A stretch of 38,701 bases of DNA from Chitinophagales bacterium (GCA_015655015.1 JAATFV010000241.1:1-38701), one strand, 5' to 3'; counted from the first letter of the stretch, positions 23,814-33,345 are shown. The notes: generated by a model not told the origin, from the letters alone. Program-made: numbers and translations.

Positions 23814-24701
23814 TCACTGCCGGCACTGTCTGGCGTGATATTCAGCCAGGGAAGCGATCGGAGCTTTCAAAATGACCCCGGTCGGCATCCCGTAAAGGCC
23901 GGCTACTTCCTCCAGTATTTCCCGGAAGGCATATCCGATGGAACCGACACAATTAAACGTAGTGCCGTCGGCCAGTTCATAACGGCTAACGATCCTTTCA
24001 AAAAAATCCCGGAAGGCATTGCGGACGAGATTCCTCCCATAATCGGCTCCCGAACGGCTTTCCAGCAGGAAAGGTGTGAAGCCCGCGCAGAACCGGTTGG
24101 GAAGTTTTTCCGTATAGACACGGTCCATGATCGCCTCACGGGTATAATGATACCGGCCGATGAATTCCTCCTGTACGTCGGAAGGCATGGCCCCCCTGAT
24201 ATAATCTGACAACAATTGACGACCCAGATAGAAGCCGCTGCCTTCGTCTCCCAGCAGGTATCCCAGAGAATCGATGTTGGCTACGATGGCTGACCCGTCA
24301 TACAGGCAGCTGTTGGCGCCGGTGCCCAGAATGGCGACAAACCCCGGCTGGTTACCCAATACGGCCCGGGCTGATGCCAGCAGGTCCAAACCGACATGCA
24401 CGACCGCCCCGGGAAAAAGGATCCGTATGGCCTCGGAAATAATGCCCACCTTATCATCGAAACAGCCTGCGCCATAAAAATATACCTGACTCGCTGCGAA
24501 AGGGCCGTGTATGTCCGGCAGATACTCGCTTATGTATCGGACGATATGATCCGGCAGTTGCTCTCTTAAAGATTGAACGATATAATCCGTGTTTACGAAA
24601 TAAGGATTATATCCTTCCGTATCGAAAAAAAATTTTTCCCTTTTATCATTCAGCAGGCACCAGTTTGTTTTGGTGCTGCCGCTATCGGCAACGAGCATCA
24701 T
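23814..24701 (-). CDS. murK: BadF/BadG-type N-acetylglucosamine/N-acetylmuramic acid kinase
   Basis: The 295-residue cytoplasmic kinase of the BadF/BadG/BcrA family has the phosphate motif ADSGSTKTNW (residues 5-14), the likely catalytic Asp106 in VGLDLLASARA, ATP-binding LGTGANSCLYDG (125-136) and GDEGSGFYLGR (151-161). GlcNAc kinases of this type are common in Bacteroidota, and relatives near murQ (MurK of Clostridium and Tannerella) phosphorylate both MurNAc and GlcNAc. The neighbour murQ makes a MurK role likely, so the symbol is given by context. It begins 11 bases after the permease stop; a second ATG at 24698 is equally possible. Confidence 0.87.
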   Translation of the reverse strand: MMLVADSGSTKTNWCLLNDKREKFFFDTEGYNPYFVNTDYIVQSLREQLPDHIVRYISEYLPDIHGPFAASQVYFYGAGCFDDKVGIISEAIRILFPGAVVHVGLDLLASARAVLGNQPGFVAILGTGANSCLYDGSAIVANIDSLGYLLGDEGSGFYLGRQLLSDYIRGAMPSDVQEEFIGRYHYTREAIMDRVYTEKLPNRFCAGFTPFLLESRSGADYGRNLVRNAFRDFFERIVSRYELADGTTFNCVGSIGYAFREILEEVAGLYGMPTGVILKAPIASLAEYHARQCRQ

Positions 24702-24712
24702 ATCCAGTTTTT

Positions 24713-25981
24713 TTAAAGAGTTGACTGCCCCGACTTATGGCCGGATACCGCATAATAACCGATGAAACAATAACAAGGCACCACTACCCAATAGGCATGC
24801 TGCGGAGTGGACAGGTCTGCCAGCCAGCCATATAATAAAGGCAGCAGGGCGCCTCCCCCGATGGCGATGATCAGCAGGGAGGAACCTATTGGCGTAAACC
24901 GGCCAAGGCCTTTGATGGCCAGGGGCCAGATAGAGGGCCATACCAGCGAATTGGCCAGGCCCAGCAGCGCAATGAACGCCACGGACATAATTCCCTTCGT
25001 GGACAGCGCAATGAAAACGAACAACAGGCCCATCCCGGCAGAGATCTTCAGCACCGTCGTCTGCGAAAGGTATTTCGGGATGAGAACGATGCCGAGAAGA
25101 TACCCCGCCAGCATGCTGGTAAGCGTACAGCTGGTGAAAAATTTAGCCGTAGACAAGGGGATACCCTGGGAGGCGCCATAGTTGATAATGGTGTCGCCGG
25201 CAATTACCTCTACCCCCACATAGAGGAATAAGGTCAATACTCCCAGCAGCAAATGAGGGAATTGAAAAATATGTGTCTTGCCTATTACATGTCCTTCTGC
25301 GCCGGCTCCATCGTCCGCCCCCTCTTCTGTCGGATCCGCTGCCAGTTCCGGCAGGCCGGAAAAGTACACCCACACAGACAAGAGCACGAGCGCCAGGCTA
25401 ATGAGACTATAAGGCAGGATCACCCGGTGCGCCAGCTGCTCCAGCACCGCCGTCTTTTGTCCGGCCGGGAGAGACAGCACTTTCTCGCGGATGGCATCCG
25501 CATCTTTCAGCATCACCGATCCGATGATCAGCGGTCCCAGCACTCCGGCGATACCATTGCAGATGCCCATAACGCTGATACGCCTTGCTGCGCTTTCCAG
25601 CGGTCCCAGGATCGTGATATAAGGATTGGCAGCCGTCTGCAGGATCGCCAGACCGGTGCCCTGGATGAACAGCCCTGTAAGAAATAGCTGGTAATTACGG
25701 TTGCCTGCCGCCGGGATAAAAAGTAAGGCTCCGGCCGCCATGATCAGCAGCCCGATCGCCATCCCCTTTTTATAGCCGGTCCGCCGCAGCACGGCGGCAG
25801 CAGGGATTGCCATCACCGTATAGGAAATATAAAAGGAGAACGCTACGAGATAGGAAGCGAAATTATTCAGCTGACAGGCGATCCTGAGGTAGGGGATCAG
25901 CACCGATCCCAGCCAGGTGACGAAGCCGAAAACGAAAAAAAGAACGCCGATGATCACTATAGGGTGGTTCCTGCGCTTCAT
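24713..25981 (-). CDS. MFS sugar permease, FucP/NagP-like, probable MurNAc or GlcNAc importer
   Basis: The 422-residue, 12-helix symporter of the FucP family shows VLFFVFGFVTWLGSVLIPYL, YISYTVMAIPAAAVLRRTGY, and the signature QTAANPYITILGPLESAARR in helix 4 and loop. Further family matches are GVEVIAGDTIINYG and ANSLVWPSIWPLAIKGLGRF near the end. Its start overlaps the murQ stop by four bases (ATGA), so the two are translationally coupled. Next to murQ and the kinase, it is the best candidate for the inner-membrane MurNAc/GlcNAc importer, a role filled by MurT in Tannerella. The substrate is inferred. Confidence 0.88.
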   Translation of the reverse strand: MKRRNHPIVIIGVLFFVFGFVTWLGSVLIPYLRIACQLNNFASYLVAFSFYISYTVMAIPAAAVLRRTGYKKGMAIGLLIMAAGALLFIPAAGNRNYQLFLTGLFIQGTGLAILQTAANPYITILGPLESAARRISVMGICNGIAGVLGPLIIGSVMLKDADAIREKVLSLPAGQKTAVLEQLAHRVILPYSLISLALVLLSVWVYFSGLPELAADPTEEGADDGAGAEGHVIGKTHIFQFPHLLLGVLTLFLYVGVEVIAGDTIINYGASQGIPLSTAKFFTSCTLTSMLAGYLLGIVLIPKYLSQTTVLKISAGMGLLFVFIALSTKGIMSVAFIALLGLANSLVWPSIWPLAIKGLGRFTPIGSSLLIIAIGGGALLPLLYGWLADLSTPQHAYWVVVPCYCFIGYYAVSGHKSGQSTL

Positions 25982-26796
25982 AGTACAGCGTTCTTCAGGT
26001 AATCCATCGCTTTTTTGACGCTGCCATGGCTGATCAGAAGCTTTCTTGCCTCCTCATAATCGGCAATCCCCGATTTTTCCATCAGCATCTTGACCGCCCG
26101 GTCGGTGATCTTGTCGTTGATCAATAATACATTCACCATTTGATTGTCCTCCACTCTCCCCAGCTGTATCATGACAGTCGTACTGATCATATCGAAGATC
26201 ATCTTTTGAGCTGTACCGCATTTCATCCGGGTGCTGCCCATGATAAACTCCGGACCCGTAATGACCTCTACCGGAAAATCGGCTTCCGCCGCGATCGGAG
26301 AACCGGGATTACTGACAATACATCCCGTCGGGACATGAAACTGCCGGCAGCTTTTCAGCGCACCCAGCACGAAAGGAGTAGTGCCGGAAGCAGAAATGCC
26401 AATGACGATATCCTTCGGTGAAATGGCGCAGGCGAGCAGTTCCTCCCAACCGGCAAGCGGATCGTCCTCTTTCTCCTCCCTTGCCTCCGCCAGCTGCCCG
26501 ATGCCTCCGGCAAGGATCGTATTGACAAGCCCCTTAGGAATGCCGTAAGTGGTGGGCAGCTCGATCACATCGAGCACGGACAGCCTTCCTCCGCTGCCGG
26601 CCCCGATATAGAACATCCGGCCGCCGCTCTTCAGGGTATCCACGATAATATGGATCAGCTCGTTGATCTGTGGTAACGATTTCTTAATAGCGGCCGCCAC
26701 AGTGGCGTCCTCGTTATTGATGAACCGGGTAATATCCTCTATTGATTTGTTTTCCAGGTCTCTATACGGAGAAGCCTGTTCCGTGATCTTATGCAT
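25978..26796 (-). CDS. murQ: N-acetylmuramic acid 6-phosphate etherase MurQ
   Basis: The 272-residue SIS-fold enzyme cleaves the lactyl ether of MurNAc-6-phosphate to give GlcNAc-6-phosphate and D-lactate in the cytoplasm. Family marks are the opening TEQASPYRDLENKS, the sugar-phosphate-binding IGAGSGGRLSVLDVIELPTTYG with Glu79 matching the E. coli catalytic Glu83, a second acidic patch REEKEDDP (Glu110 region), ISASGTTPFVLGAL, and the signature GPEFIMGSTRMKCGTAQKMI. It is slightly shorter than E. coli MurQ (298). It is first in the leftward cluster and divergent from the DeoR-type regulator. It is the firmest evidence that the locus handles peptidoglycan-derived sugar. Confidence 0.94.
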   Translation of the reverse strand: MHKITEQASPYRDLENKSIEDITRFINNEDATVAAAIKKSLPQINELIHIIVDTLKSGGRMFYIGAGSGGRLSVLDVIELPTTYGIPKGLVNTILAGGIGQLAEAREEKEDDPLAGWEELLACAISPKDIVIGISASGTTPFVLGALKSCRQFHVPTGCIVSNPGSPIAAEADFPVEVITGPEFIMGSTRMKCGTAQKMIFDMISTTVMIQLGRVEDNQMVNVLLINDKITDRAVKMLMEKSGIADYEEARKLLISHGSVKKAMDYLKNAVL

Positions 26797-26892
26797 ATTT
26801 TTAAAATTGCGGTTTATTTCGTTTTTGAAGTTCTAAAATATGCAATTTCGTGCAATAGTTTTTGTATTTTTAGTCCGGCGCTAAATTTTATT
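26797..26892. promoter_or_regulatory. Divergent promoter and operator region between murQ and deoR
   Basis: This AT-rich 96-base region must hold the promoters for both directions. On the minus strand TATTTTAG (26840-26833) and on the plus strand TATTTTTA (26865-26872) are near matches to TAnnTTTG. AAATTGC at 26804-26810 and GCAATTT at 26842-26848 form an inverted pair, and TGCAAT is directly repeated at 26841-26846 and 26851-26856. These are candidate operators for the adjacent regulator; the binding itself is an inference. Confidence 0.45.
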
Positions 26893-27642
26893 ATGCTAAG
26901 GAAGGAACGTCTCAGGCTGATCTTAAAGGAAATAAATCTTCACAACAAGGTTCTCTCCGGCGACCTGAGCGAGAAACTTTCTGTATCGGAAGATACCATT
27001 CGCAGGGACCTGCATGAGCTGGCGGAAGACGGAGTGATCCTGAAAGTGCATGGCGGCGCCTTGAGCAAAACCTTCAATTATCCGTTTGACGGAGATAATA
27101 AGGTATATGCCTTAAAGGCCAAGCAGGTGATCGCCGAAAAAACGATCCGGCTCTTTAAAAATAATATGTCGGTGCTGGTAGAAGGCGGCACCACGATCAT
27201 GGAGATCGCTAAAATGATCCCGCCGAACCTGCGGGCTACTTTTTTCACCGTGAGTCCGCAGGTGGCCCTCACCCTGGCGGAACATGAAAATATCGAGGTT
27301 ATCAGCATCGGGGGGAAGCTGGCAAAGAATGCCAATGTGCATACAGGAGCCAGTGTGATCAACGAGTTGGCAGGCATCCGGGTAGACCTCAGCATCATAG
27401 GCGCCAACGGTCTTTCCATGAAAGAAGGACTGACGGATTCCGACTGGGAGATTGTGCAGGTAATAAAAGCAATGCTCCGATCGGCCAAAAGAACAGCGGT
27501 CGTGAGCATCTCCGAAAAATTAAGCACGGTCCAGAAGATAAAGATATGTGATTTCGGAATTATTAATTATCTTATAACCGAGTTGCCTCCCGGTAATGTG
27601 GCATTGTCTTCTTATAAAGGCAGTCAGTTGGTGAAATTATAG
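26893..27642 (+). CDS. DeoR-family transcriptional regulator
   Basis: The 249-residue protein runs from the ATG at 26893; the frame is open further upstream to 26791 but that part overlaps the murQ start and is not protein-like. The N-terminal helix-turn-helix reads LRLILKEINLHNKVLSGDLSEKLSVSEDTIRRDLHELAEDG in two adjoining pieces and ends VHGGAL, the DeoR signature. The C-terminal sugar-phosphate sensor shows VLVEGGTTIMEIA, VISIGGKLAKNANVHTGA, LSIIGANGLS and AMLRSAKRTAVVSISEKLS. DeoR regulators usually repress sugar operons and release DNA on binding a sugar phosphate. Given its place, the likely target is the murQ cluster and the effector an amino-sugar 6-phosphate. Confidence 0.9.
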   Translation: MLRKERLRLILKEINLHNKVLSGDLSEKLSVSEDTIRRDLHELAEDGVILKVHGGALSKTFNYPFDGDNKVYALKAKQVIAEKTIRLFKNNMSVLVEGGTTIMEIAKMIPPNLRATFFTVSPQVALTLAEHENIEVISIGGKLAKNANVHTGASVINELAGIRVDLSIIGANGLSMKEGLTDSDWEIVQVIKAMLRSAKRTAVVSISEKLSTVQKIKICDFGIINYLITELPPGNVALSSYKGSQLVKL

Positions 27643-27719
27643 CAGGAACAAGCATCTTATAGATATAGTGCAACCATCCTATAAAAAAATTTATTGTAGT
27701 TCAACATTCTTATCTCTAT

Positions 27720-27745
27720 GATACGGCATTATGGATACGGCATTA
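27720..27745. repeat. Two 12-base direct repeats upstream of the sigma factor gene
   Basis: GATACGGCATTA occurs at 27720-27731 and 27734-27745, period 14, in the gap between deoR and the ECF sigma gene. It could be a regulator site; no other evidence is visible. Confidence 0.5.
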
Positions 27746-27794
27746 AGTTTCTGTTAACGCCGCTATGACCAGAACGAACCTAAACTGCTTTTGT

Positions 27795-27802
27795 TAAATT
27801 TG
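27795..27802 (+). promoter_or_regulatory. Candidate -7 element TAAATTTG before the sigma gene
   Basis: TAAATTTG matches the Bacteroidota -7 consensus exactly and ends 8 bases before the ATG at 27811, which would give a nearly leaderless mRNA. No clear -33 element is seen. Confidence 0.4.
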
Positions 27803-27810
27803 CACCTCAG

Positions 27811-28401
27811 ATGGTTAAGGCTAATACACCTCTTATCGACCCTGCCGCTTGCTGGGGCCGTTTAAAAAACGGGGACCCCGCCGCACTGGGAGAATTGTAC
27901 GATGGCTATGTTGACAAATTGTTTCTGGCAGCATCCTCTTTGACCGATAACCGGGAAATGGCTAAAGACGCCCTCCAGGAAGTATTCATCGAGTTATGGA
28001 ACTACCGGGAGACTATTGGGGACATCCGCTATCCACAGGCCTATCTTGTAAAAGTACTCCGCAGCATCCTGATCAAAAAGCTTAAAAAAGAGAACGGTAA
28101 AAAATATTACCCGGTCGAAGCAGCCTTGCTTTACCTGGAAGGCAACCGGGAAGACAGCATCGTTTCCTCCGATGCAGACAAAGAAATGTCCTTAAAGCTG
28201 AATCATGCGTTATCCCGTCTTACCTCCCGGCAGAAACTGATCCTCCGGTTACATTTTTATGAAGGCCTCAGCTACGAACAGATTGCCGACCAGCTCAGCA
28301 TGAACTATCAATCCGTGAATAATCTTGCCTTCCGGACCATCCGGCACCTGCGCAGTATGATGTTATCGGTCCTGTTCCTGCTAAGTATAATATTTCCTTA
28401 A
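27811..28401 (+). CDS. ECF-type RNA polymerase sigma factor
   Basis: The 196-residue protein has sigma region 2 at about residues 20-90 (ALGELYDGYVDKLFLAASSLTD, KDALQEVFIELWNYRE, YPQAYLVKVLRSILI) and region 4 at about 128-180 (LSRLTSRQKLILRLHFYEGLSYEQIADQLS followed by an HTH with NLAFRTIRHLR). This is the Bacteroidota ECF group that pairs with FecR anti-sigma factors and SusC/SusD loci. The hydrophobic ending (SMMLSVLFLLSIIFP) is common in the group. The FecR gene starts 53 bases downstream and the SusC gene about 1.1 kb downstream, so it is expected to switch on the uptake genes that follow. Confidence 0.9.
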   Translation: MVKANTPLIDPAACWGRLKNGDPAALGELYDGYVDKLFLAASSLTDNREMAKDALQEVFIELWNYRETIGDIRYPQAYLVKVLRSILIKKLKKENGKKYYPVEAALLYLEGNREDSIVSSDADKEMSLKLNHALSRLTSRQKLILRLHFYEGLSYEQIADQLSMNYQSVNNLAFRTIRHLRSMMLSVLFLLSIIFP

Positions 28402-28453
28402 ATTTTTTTGTTTTCCTGAGTATCCGCTTTTCATACCTATCTCTAATAAGAAG

Positions 28454-29503
28454 ATGCACCATCACCTGTTTTATAAAGGTTACACCGCAGAGCAATTGGC
28501 TGAAGATACCTCGTTCCGGCAATGGGTCATCAGTCCGGACGATTAACAGTCGGCTTTCTGGACTTCCTGGCTGGAAGCTGATCACGTCCGGGAGGAGCTG
28601 ATCGATCAGGCCCGGCAGCTGGTAGAACAGCAGTTCTATAATAATTATGGCGTCGGGCCTCTTAGCCCTGCGGAGAAAGAAGTGCTGAAAGAAAATATTT
28701 ATCAGGCGCTGAACCTTACCGGTTTTCCGAAAAATGAAAGCAGGCAGGCCCGGGTAAAAAGGCTGCCCTGGCGGATAATGGCCGCCGCCGCTGTGGTCCT
28801 GCTGATCGCCTCCGCCTGGATGCTGATCCGGGGAGGCCAGGGAATGAACAGGAACTACCCTTCGCTGCTGGCGGAACGTACCGGTCCTAATCAAATGAAG
28901 ACGATCCTGTTGCCCGACAGCTCCGTGGTGATCCTGAACGCCGGTTCGGTCCTTCAATATAGCGCTGATCTTTCGCTTACCGGAAACCGCGAAGTACGGC
29001 TGGAAGGCAATGCCTATTTCAATATAAAAAAAGACGCCGCTCACAAGAGTTTCGTCGTGCATGCCCATAATCTGTCTATCACCGTTTTAGGCACGGAACT
29101 GAATGTCAATGCCCGTTCGGCAGCTGCGGAAGTCGGCCTGATCAGCGGCAAGGTCAAAGTGACGAACGATAGGAGACCCGAAGAGCCGGAATACCTGCTG
29201 CCCGGTGATAAGATCAGCCTGGATACAGTGCGGAATGCCTTCATACGATCCGTTATCAACACCCAATTGTATTCGGCATGGATCGATGGTAAATGGAACT
29301 TCAGGCACACTTCCCTGGAGGAGATCGCAGGACTGATAAAAGAATACTATGGTGTCGAAGTGATCTTTACGAAAGAAAAGAGGAGACGCCTTTCCATCAA
29401 TGCGGTGATTGCCGTAGGATCGTTACAGAAATTGATTCCTGTTCTTGAACAGACCCTTCACATACAAATGTTACTATCGGGAAGCCGACTAACTATTGAA
29501 TAA
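28454..29503 (+). pseudogene. FecR-type anti-sigma factor gene interrupted by an in-frame stop
   Basis: The frame from the ATG at 28454 encodes a normal FecR N-terminus (EDTSFRQWVISPDD, then TAA at 28544-28546, then QSAFWTSWLEADHVREELID). It continues without any shift to 29503, 349 codons in all. The stop replaces one codon in the conserved segment between the WV and FW-WL motifs. Downstream are a membrane helix (about 106-125, IMAAAAVVLLIASAWML), the periplasmic FecR domain (about 148-236, LLPDSSVVILNAGSVLQY) and a DUF4974-like end (SLEEIAGLIKEYYGVEVIF). Re-initiation at GTG 28682 or ATG 28778 would yield a protein without the cytoplasmic part that binds sigma. A sequencing error is possible. 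Confidence 0.85.
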
Positions 29504-29520
29504 CTGCAAATAACGACAAC

Positions 29521-32500
29521 ATGAGTAAGAAGATCTTTCTTCCTGCGGTCTGTAGACGGCCGTTGGGACTACTATTCCTTGCACTTTGCTCTTCAGGATT
29601 TGCGGGCGCCCAGGACCTGGTTTCCCTTTCTCCGGCAGTACCGGCAGAAATAACCGCTGATCTGGGGTACGCTATGCAGCACACTATGCCGCTGGAGACC
29701 TTCATGCGTCAGATCCAGCATGAATACGGTATTTATTTCAGCTACCAGGCCGACTCCCTGAAGGAGACCATCGTCCTGTCCGGCGATCCGGACAAACGAA
29801 AAGAGCCGGATCCCGACAAACTGCTCTCCAGCGTACTGACTCCAGCCGGTCTTACCTACGAAAAGGTGAACAACGTCTACGTCATCACTTTGTCCCAGGA
29901 AAAGAAAAAGGCGATCAAAAAAAAAGAACCACAGCCGTTAGACCTTCCCATCAGGGGAAAAGTGTCCGATAACAATGGTCCTTTGCCCGGCGTTACTGTC
30001 AGCGAAAAAGGGAAAACCAAGGCGACCACTACCGACGCTCAGGGGCTTTTCCAACTCTCCGTTTCAGGGCCGAAGGCCATCCTGGTATTTTCTTACGTAG
30101 GTTACAAGAGCGTAGAGGTGCCACTCAACGGTCAGACCAGTTTAGATGTCAATATGGAAGCCGGTCAGTCACAAGCCCTCTCCGGCGTCGTAGTAACAGC
30201 ACTCGGTATAACAAGAACAAAAAGATCCCTTGGATATGCAGTAGGCGAAATAAAAGGGGACGATGTCAATAAGGTAACGCAGACCAACGTTCTTAATGGC
30301 ATGGCGGGCAAAGTCTCCGGCGTTCAGATCAGCTCCACGGGCGCCACTCCTACCTCTTCCGTCAGCATGGTGATCCGCGGCATTCGCTCCCTTAACAGCG
30401 ACAACCAGCCTTTATTCGTTATCGACGGCGTACCTGTCAAGAACTCCCTCAGCAATATCGGCCTCAATAAGGGGAATGGCAATGATGTTGACTACGGCAA
30501 TGCCATCTCCGATCTGAATCCCAACGATATCGAAAGCGTGTCTATCCTGAAAGGGCCCAGCGCGGCGGCTTTGTATGGATCACGCGCCGGTAACGGGGTG
30601 GTCCTCATCACCACTAAATCGGGGAAAAGATCCAAGGGACTTGGAGTCACCTTTAGCTCCAGCACTGAATTCGACAAGCCTTATAAATATCTCCCGACCA
30701 ATCAGAGCTACACAATCGGCTATGACCCCTACACGAATCCCAATGGCTACAACAGTCTCAATGGCGTAATGGTAGATCTGGCCGGCACCGATACCTATCG
30801 TTTTGGAACTCCTCTCAACCAGGGCATCAAGGCCATCCAGTGGAACAGCCCTATGGATGCCAGCGGGAATTATATTCCGCAGGATATGGTAAGCCATAAC
30901 AACCTGAAGAACTTTGTACAGACCGGTATCACATCCGCCAACAGCGTTTCCGTAGAAAATTCAACGGACAGGGATAATTACCGGCTGGCGTATACCAATA
31001 CCAGCAGCAAAGGTATTATTCCAACCTCCGGCCTTACCCGCCACAATCTTGCCCTGAATATCGAACACAAGGTCAACCAGTCGCTGAAAATAAGTTCTTC
31101 CATCAATTACGTCCGCTCCGGCTCCGATAATGTGGTAGCTGGCAACAATGGTGGTGTACTATATGATGTGGCCTATCTTTCTCCCAGCGTAGATGTCCGG
31201 CAGATGAAGAATTACTGGCTCACACCGGGAATCCAGCAGCGCAAGATACTGCCGCCGGTAGGTGTCGATCAGGCTCCTGATGTACTCGACCCGGCTACCG
31301 ATGGGGATAATAATCCATGGTTCACCTTGAACCAGGTAAAGAACAGCTTCCAGCGTAACCGGTTGTTTGGTAATGTAAAAGCCAGTTACGACTTCTCCCC
31401 GCATTTCAGCGCCTTCCTCCGGTATTCGCAGGATCTGTATAATGAAGACAGGGAGACTAAGATCTCCAAGAGTTACAACAATGAAAAGAACGGCTATTAC
31501 AGTACCGAACATATCTATAATACGGAGAGCAACACCGATTTCCTGCTGACGTATCATAACACTTTCGCTTCCGACCTGGATCTTTCTGCATCCGCGGGCG
31601 GTAACCTTCAATATGTTTATAGCTCCGACCTGCAGTCTTTTTCAGCTTCCGGCGCAGGCATTATCGCTCCCGAATTATTCAATTTGTCCAATATAGCACA
31701 GGCTAATCTGAGGACACAGAACAATTGGAACCAGAAAGAGGTGAACAGTATATACGCAACGGCCTCCCTGGGTTATAAGGAAATGGCATATCTCGATCTT
31801 ACCGGACGTAAGGACTGGTCCAGCACCTTGCCGATCAATGACAATAGTTATTTCTATCCTTCGGCTTCACTCAGCCTGTTGTTGAACAAATTTATCAATT
31901 TCGGCAAAGCGGTTGACATGGTCAAGCTGCGTGGTGGATGGGCCAAGGTAGGTAAGGATACCGATCCTTATAACCTGTATGGTACGGCGGCCATCGGCAG
32001 TTTTGGAGGCGTTACGACAGAATCGATCTCTTCCACCCTCAAGAACCCCAGTCTTAAACCCGAACAGGCAGTTTCCACAGAACTAGGTATGGAATTAGCT
32101 TTCTTTAAGAACCGTCTACGTTTTGACGGGTCCATCTATCGCTCGGACAACAAGAATCAGGTGTTGGGGATCAACATGCCCACTTCGGCTGGTTATTCCA
32201 GCAGACAGATCAATGCCGGTCTTGTACGCAGCCAGGGCCTGGAACTCCAGGTGGGTGGTACCATCGTTTCTTCAAAGGACTGGACCTGGAATCTCTCGGT
32301 CAATTACACAAAGAACAATGCCTATGTCATGTCCCTGGCGCCGGGCGTCCCTTATTTCTCCTTCTGGCAGGACGGCAACAGCGGCTCCTGGACCTATGCT
32401 AAAGGACAGGCTATTCCGAATGCCTTCGATGGGAAAGGCAATCCTGTCATCAGCGACGGTAAGCTCGGTCAGTTATGGGATAACCAGGTGGCTACCGTTA

Positions 32501-33345
32501 CCGATAAAAGCTCGCCGTATTATGGCTATCCCCTGCTGAAAAATGACGGTAGTTACGACAGGGTCGGTAATGGCGATTTCAACCACAAGGAAGTGGTCGG
32601 CAATTACAACCCTAAGTTGCTGATGGGTATGCAGACCAGCGTAACCTACAAAGCCTTTACCCTTAGCGCGAGCTTCGACATGCGGCTGGGAGGCACCTTC
32701 TTCTCCCAGACCTACCGGTATCTGCAATCTGACGCCTCCATGGCCAGGCAGGAGAATATGGGCATCCCCATTCCCGCAGACAAGAGGAACGATATTCCCG
32801 GTTATCTGAAATCCAACCCGAATAAGTTCATCAAATTCGGAGGCCTGGATCAGTTCAAGCTGGTAGGCGGACCCACAGCGGAGAAAGGTGGCTTTCCTTA
32901 TACCAACAACGGAAATATCACGATCAATGACGGCGCCTTCTTCCCCGGTGTATACAAGGATGACAATGGGAACTATGTCGAGAACCTGGGTGATCCTGCC
33001 ATAACGAAATATGATTTCTATGAAGATGCTGCGACCGGCGGCTGGAACTTTGCCCGGATGAGCATGTTCGATGCCTCTTATATCAAATTGAGAGAGCTTA
33101 CGCTTAATTATGAGCTGCCGAAAAGTTTGGCTTTTGCACTGAAGCTACAAGGCATCAGTCTGGGTATCTACACCCGGAATGTGATTCTCTGGACCAAGGC
33201 AAAAGCCGGCATCGATCCGGAACTGGCCTATCAGTTCCAGACAGGGCAACAGGGCAACGGTTCACAATTCCGTCAGGGGATCGAACGATATAATATTACC
33301 CCCTGGTCGATACCGATGGGTGTAAAACTTAATGTTCGTTTCTAA
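29521..33345 (+). CDS. SusC/RagA TonB-dependent transporter with STN domain
   Basis: The 1274-residue outer-membrane protein has a signal peptide (to about 31), an STN domain at about 55-123 (MPLETFMRQIQHEYGIYFSY), a carboxypeptidase-regulatory-like domain at about 143-213 (IRGKVSDNNGPLPGVTVSEK, LFSYVGY-like LVFSYVGYKSVEV), the plug from about 231 (VLNGMAGKVSGVQI, VIRGIRSL, LFVIDGVPV, ILKGPSAAALYGSRAGNGVV) and a beta barrel to the C-terminal Phe. The STN domain fits signalling through a FecR anti-sigma factor. With SusD it forms the energised importer of oligosaccharides. The flanking GH20 and amino-sugar genes suggest GlcNAc-containing oligomers as substrate. Confidence 0.95.
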   Translation: MSKKIFLPAVCRRPLGLLFLALCSSGFAGAQDLVSLSPAVPAEITADLGYAMQHTMPLETFMRQIQHEYGIYFSYQADSLKETIVLSGDPDKRKEPDPDKLLSSVLTPAGLTYEKVNNVYVITLSQEKKKAIKKKEPQPLDLPIRGKVSDNNGPLPGVTVSEKGKTKATTTDAQGLFQLSVSGPKAILVFSYVGYKSVEVPLNGQTSLDVNMEAGQSQALSGVVVTALGITRTKRSLGYAVGEIKGDDVNKVTQTNVLNGMAGKVSGVQISSTGATPTSSVSMVIRGIRSLNSDNQPLFVIDGVPVKNSLSNIGLNKGNGNDVDYGNAISDLNPNDIESVSILKGPSAAALYGSRAGNGVVLITTKSGKRSKGLGVTFSSSTEFDKPYKYLPTNQSYTIGYDPYTNPNGYNSLNGVMVDLAGTDTYRFGTPLNQGIKAIQWNSPMDASGNYIPQDMVSHNNLKNFVQTGITSANSVSVENSTDRDNYRLAYTNTSSKGIIPTSGLTRHNLALNIEHKVNQSLKISSSINYVRSGSDNVVAGNNGGVLYDVAYLSPSVDVRQMKNYWLTPGIQQRKILPPVGVDQAPDVLDPATDGDNNPWFTLNQVKNSFQRNRLFGNVKASYDFSPHFSAFLRYSQDLYNEDRETKISKSYNNEKNGYYSTEHIYNTESNTDFLLTYHNTFASDLDLSASAGGNLQYVYSSDLQSFSASGAGIIAPELFNLSNIAQANLRTQNNWNQKEVNSIYATASLGYKEMAYLDLTGRKDWSSTLPINDNSYFYPSASLSLLLNKFINFGKAVDMVKLRGGWAKVGKDTDPYNLYGTAAIGSFGGVTTESISSTLKNPSLKPEQAVSTELGMELAFFKNRLRFDGSIYRSDNKNQVLGINMPTSAGYSSRQINAGLVRSQGLELQVGGTIVSSKDWTWNLSVNYTKNNAYVMSLAPGVPYFSFWQDGNSGSWTYAKGQAIPNAFDGKGNPVISDGKLGQLWDNQVATVTDKSSPYYGYPLLKNDGSYDRVGNGDFNHKEVVGNYNPKLLMGMQTSVTYKAFTLSASFDMRLGGTFFSQTYRYLQSDASMARQENMGIPIPADKRNDIPGYLKSNPNKFIKFGGLDQFKLVGGPTAEKGGFPYTNNGNITINDGAFFPGVYKDDNGNYVENLGDPAITKYDFYEDAATGGWNFARMSMFDASYIKLRELTLNYELPKSLAFALKLQGISLGIYTRNVILWTKAKAGIDPELAYQFQTGQQGNGSQFRQGIERYNITPWSIPMGVKLNVRF

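Noticed and set aside
26791..26892. Upstream extension of the DeoR reading frame
   Set aside because: The added 34 residues overlap the murQ start on the other strand, and the HTH domain begins properly at the ATG at 26893.
28682..29503. The FecR gene annotated as an intact protein starting at GTG 28682
   Set aside because: Conserved FecR N-terminal sequence lies in the same frame upstream on both sides of the TAA, so the full gene begins at 28454 and is interrupted.
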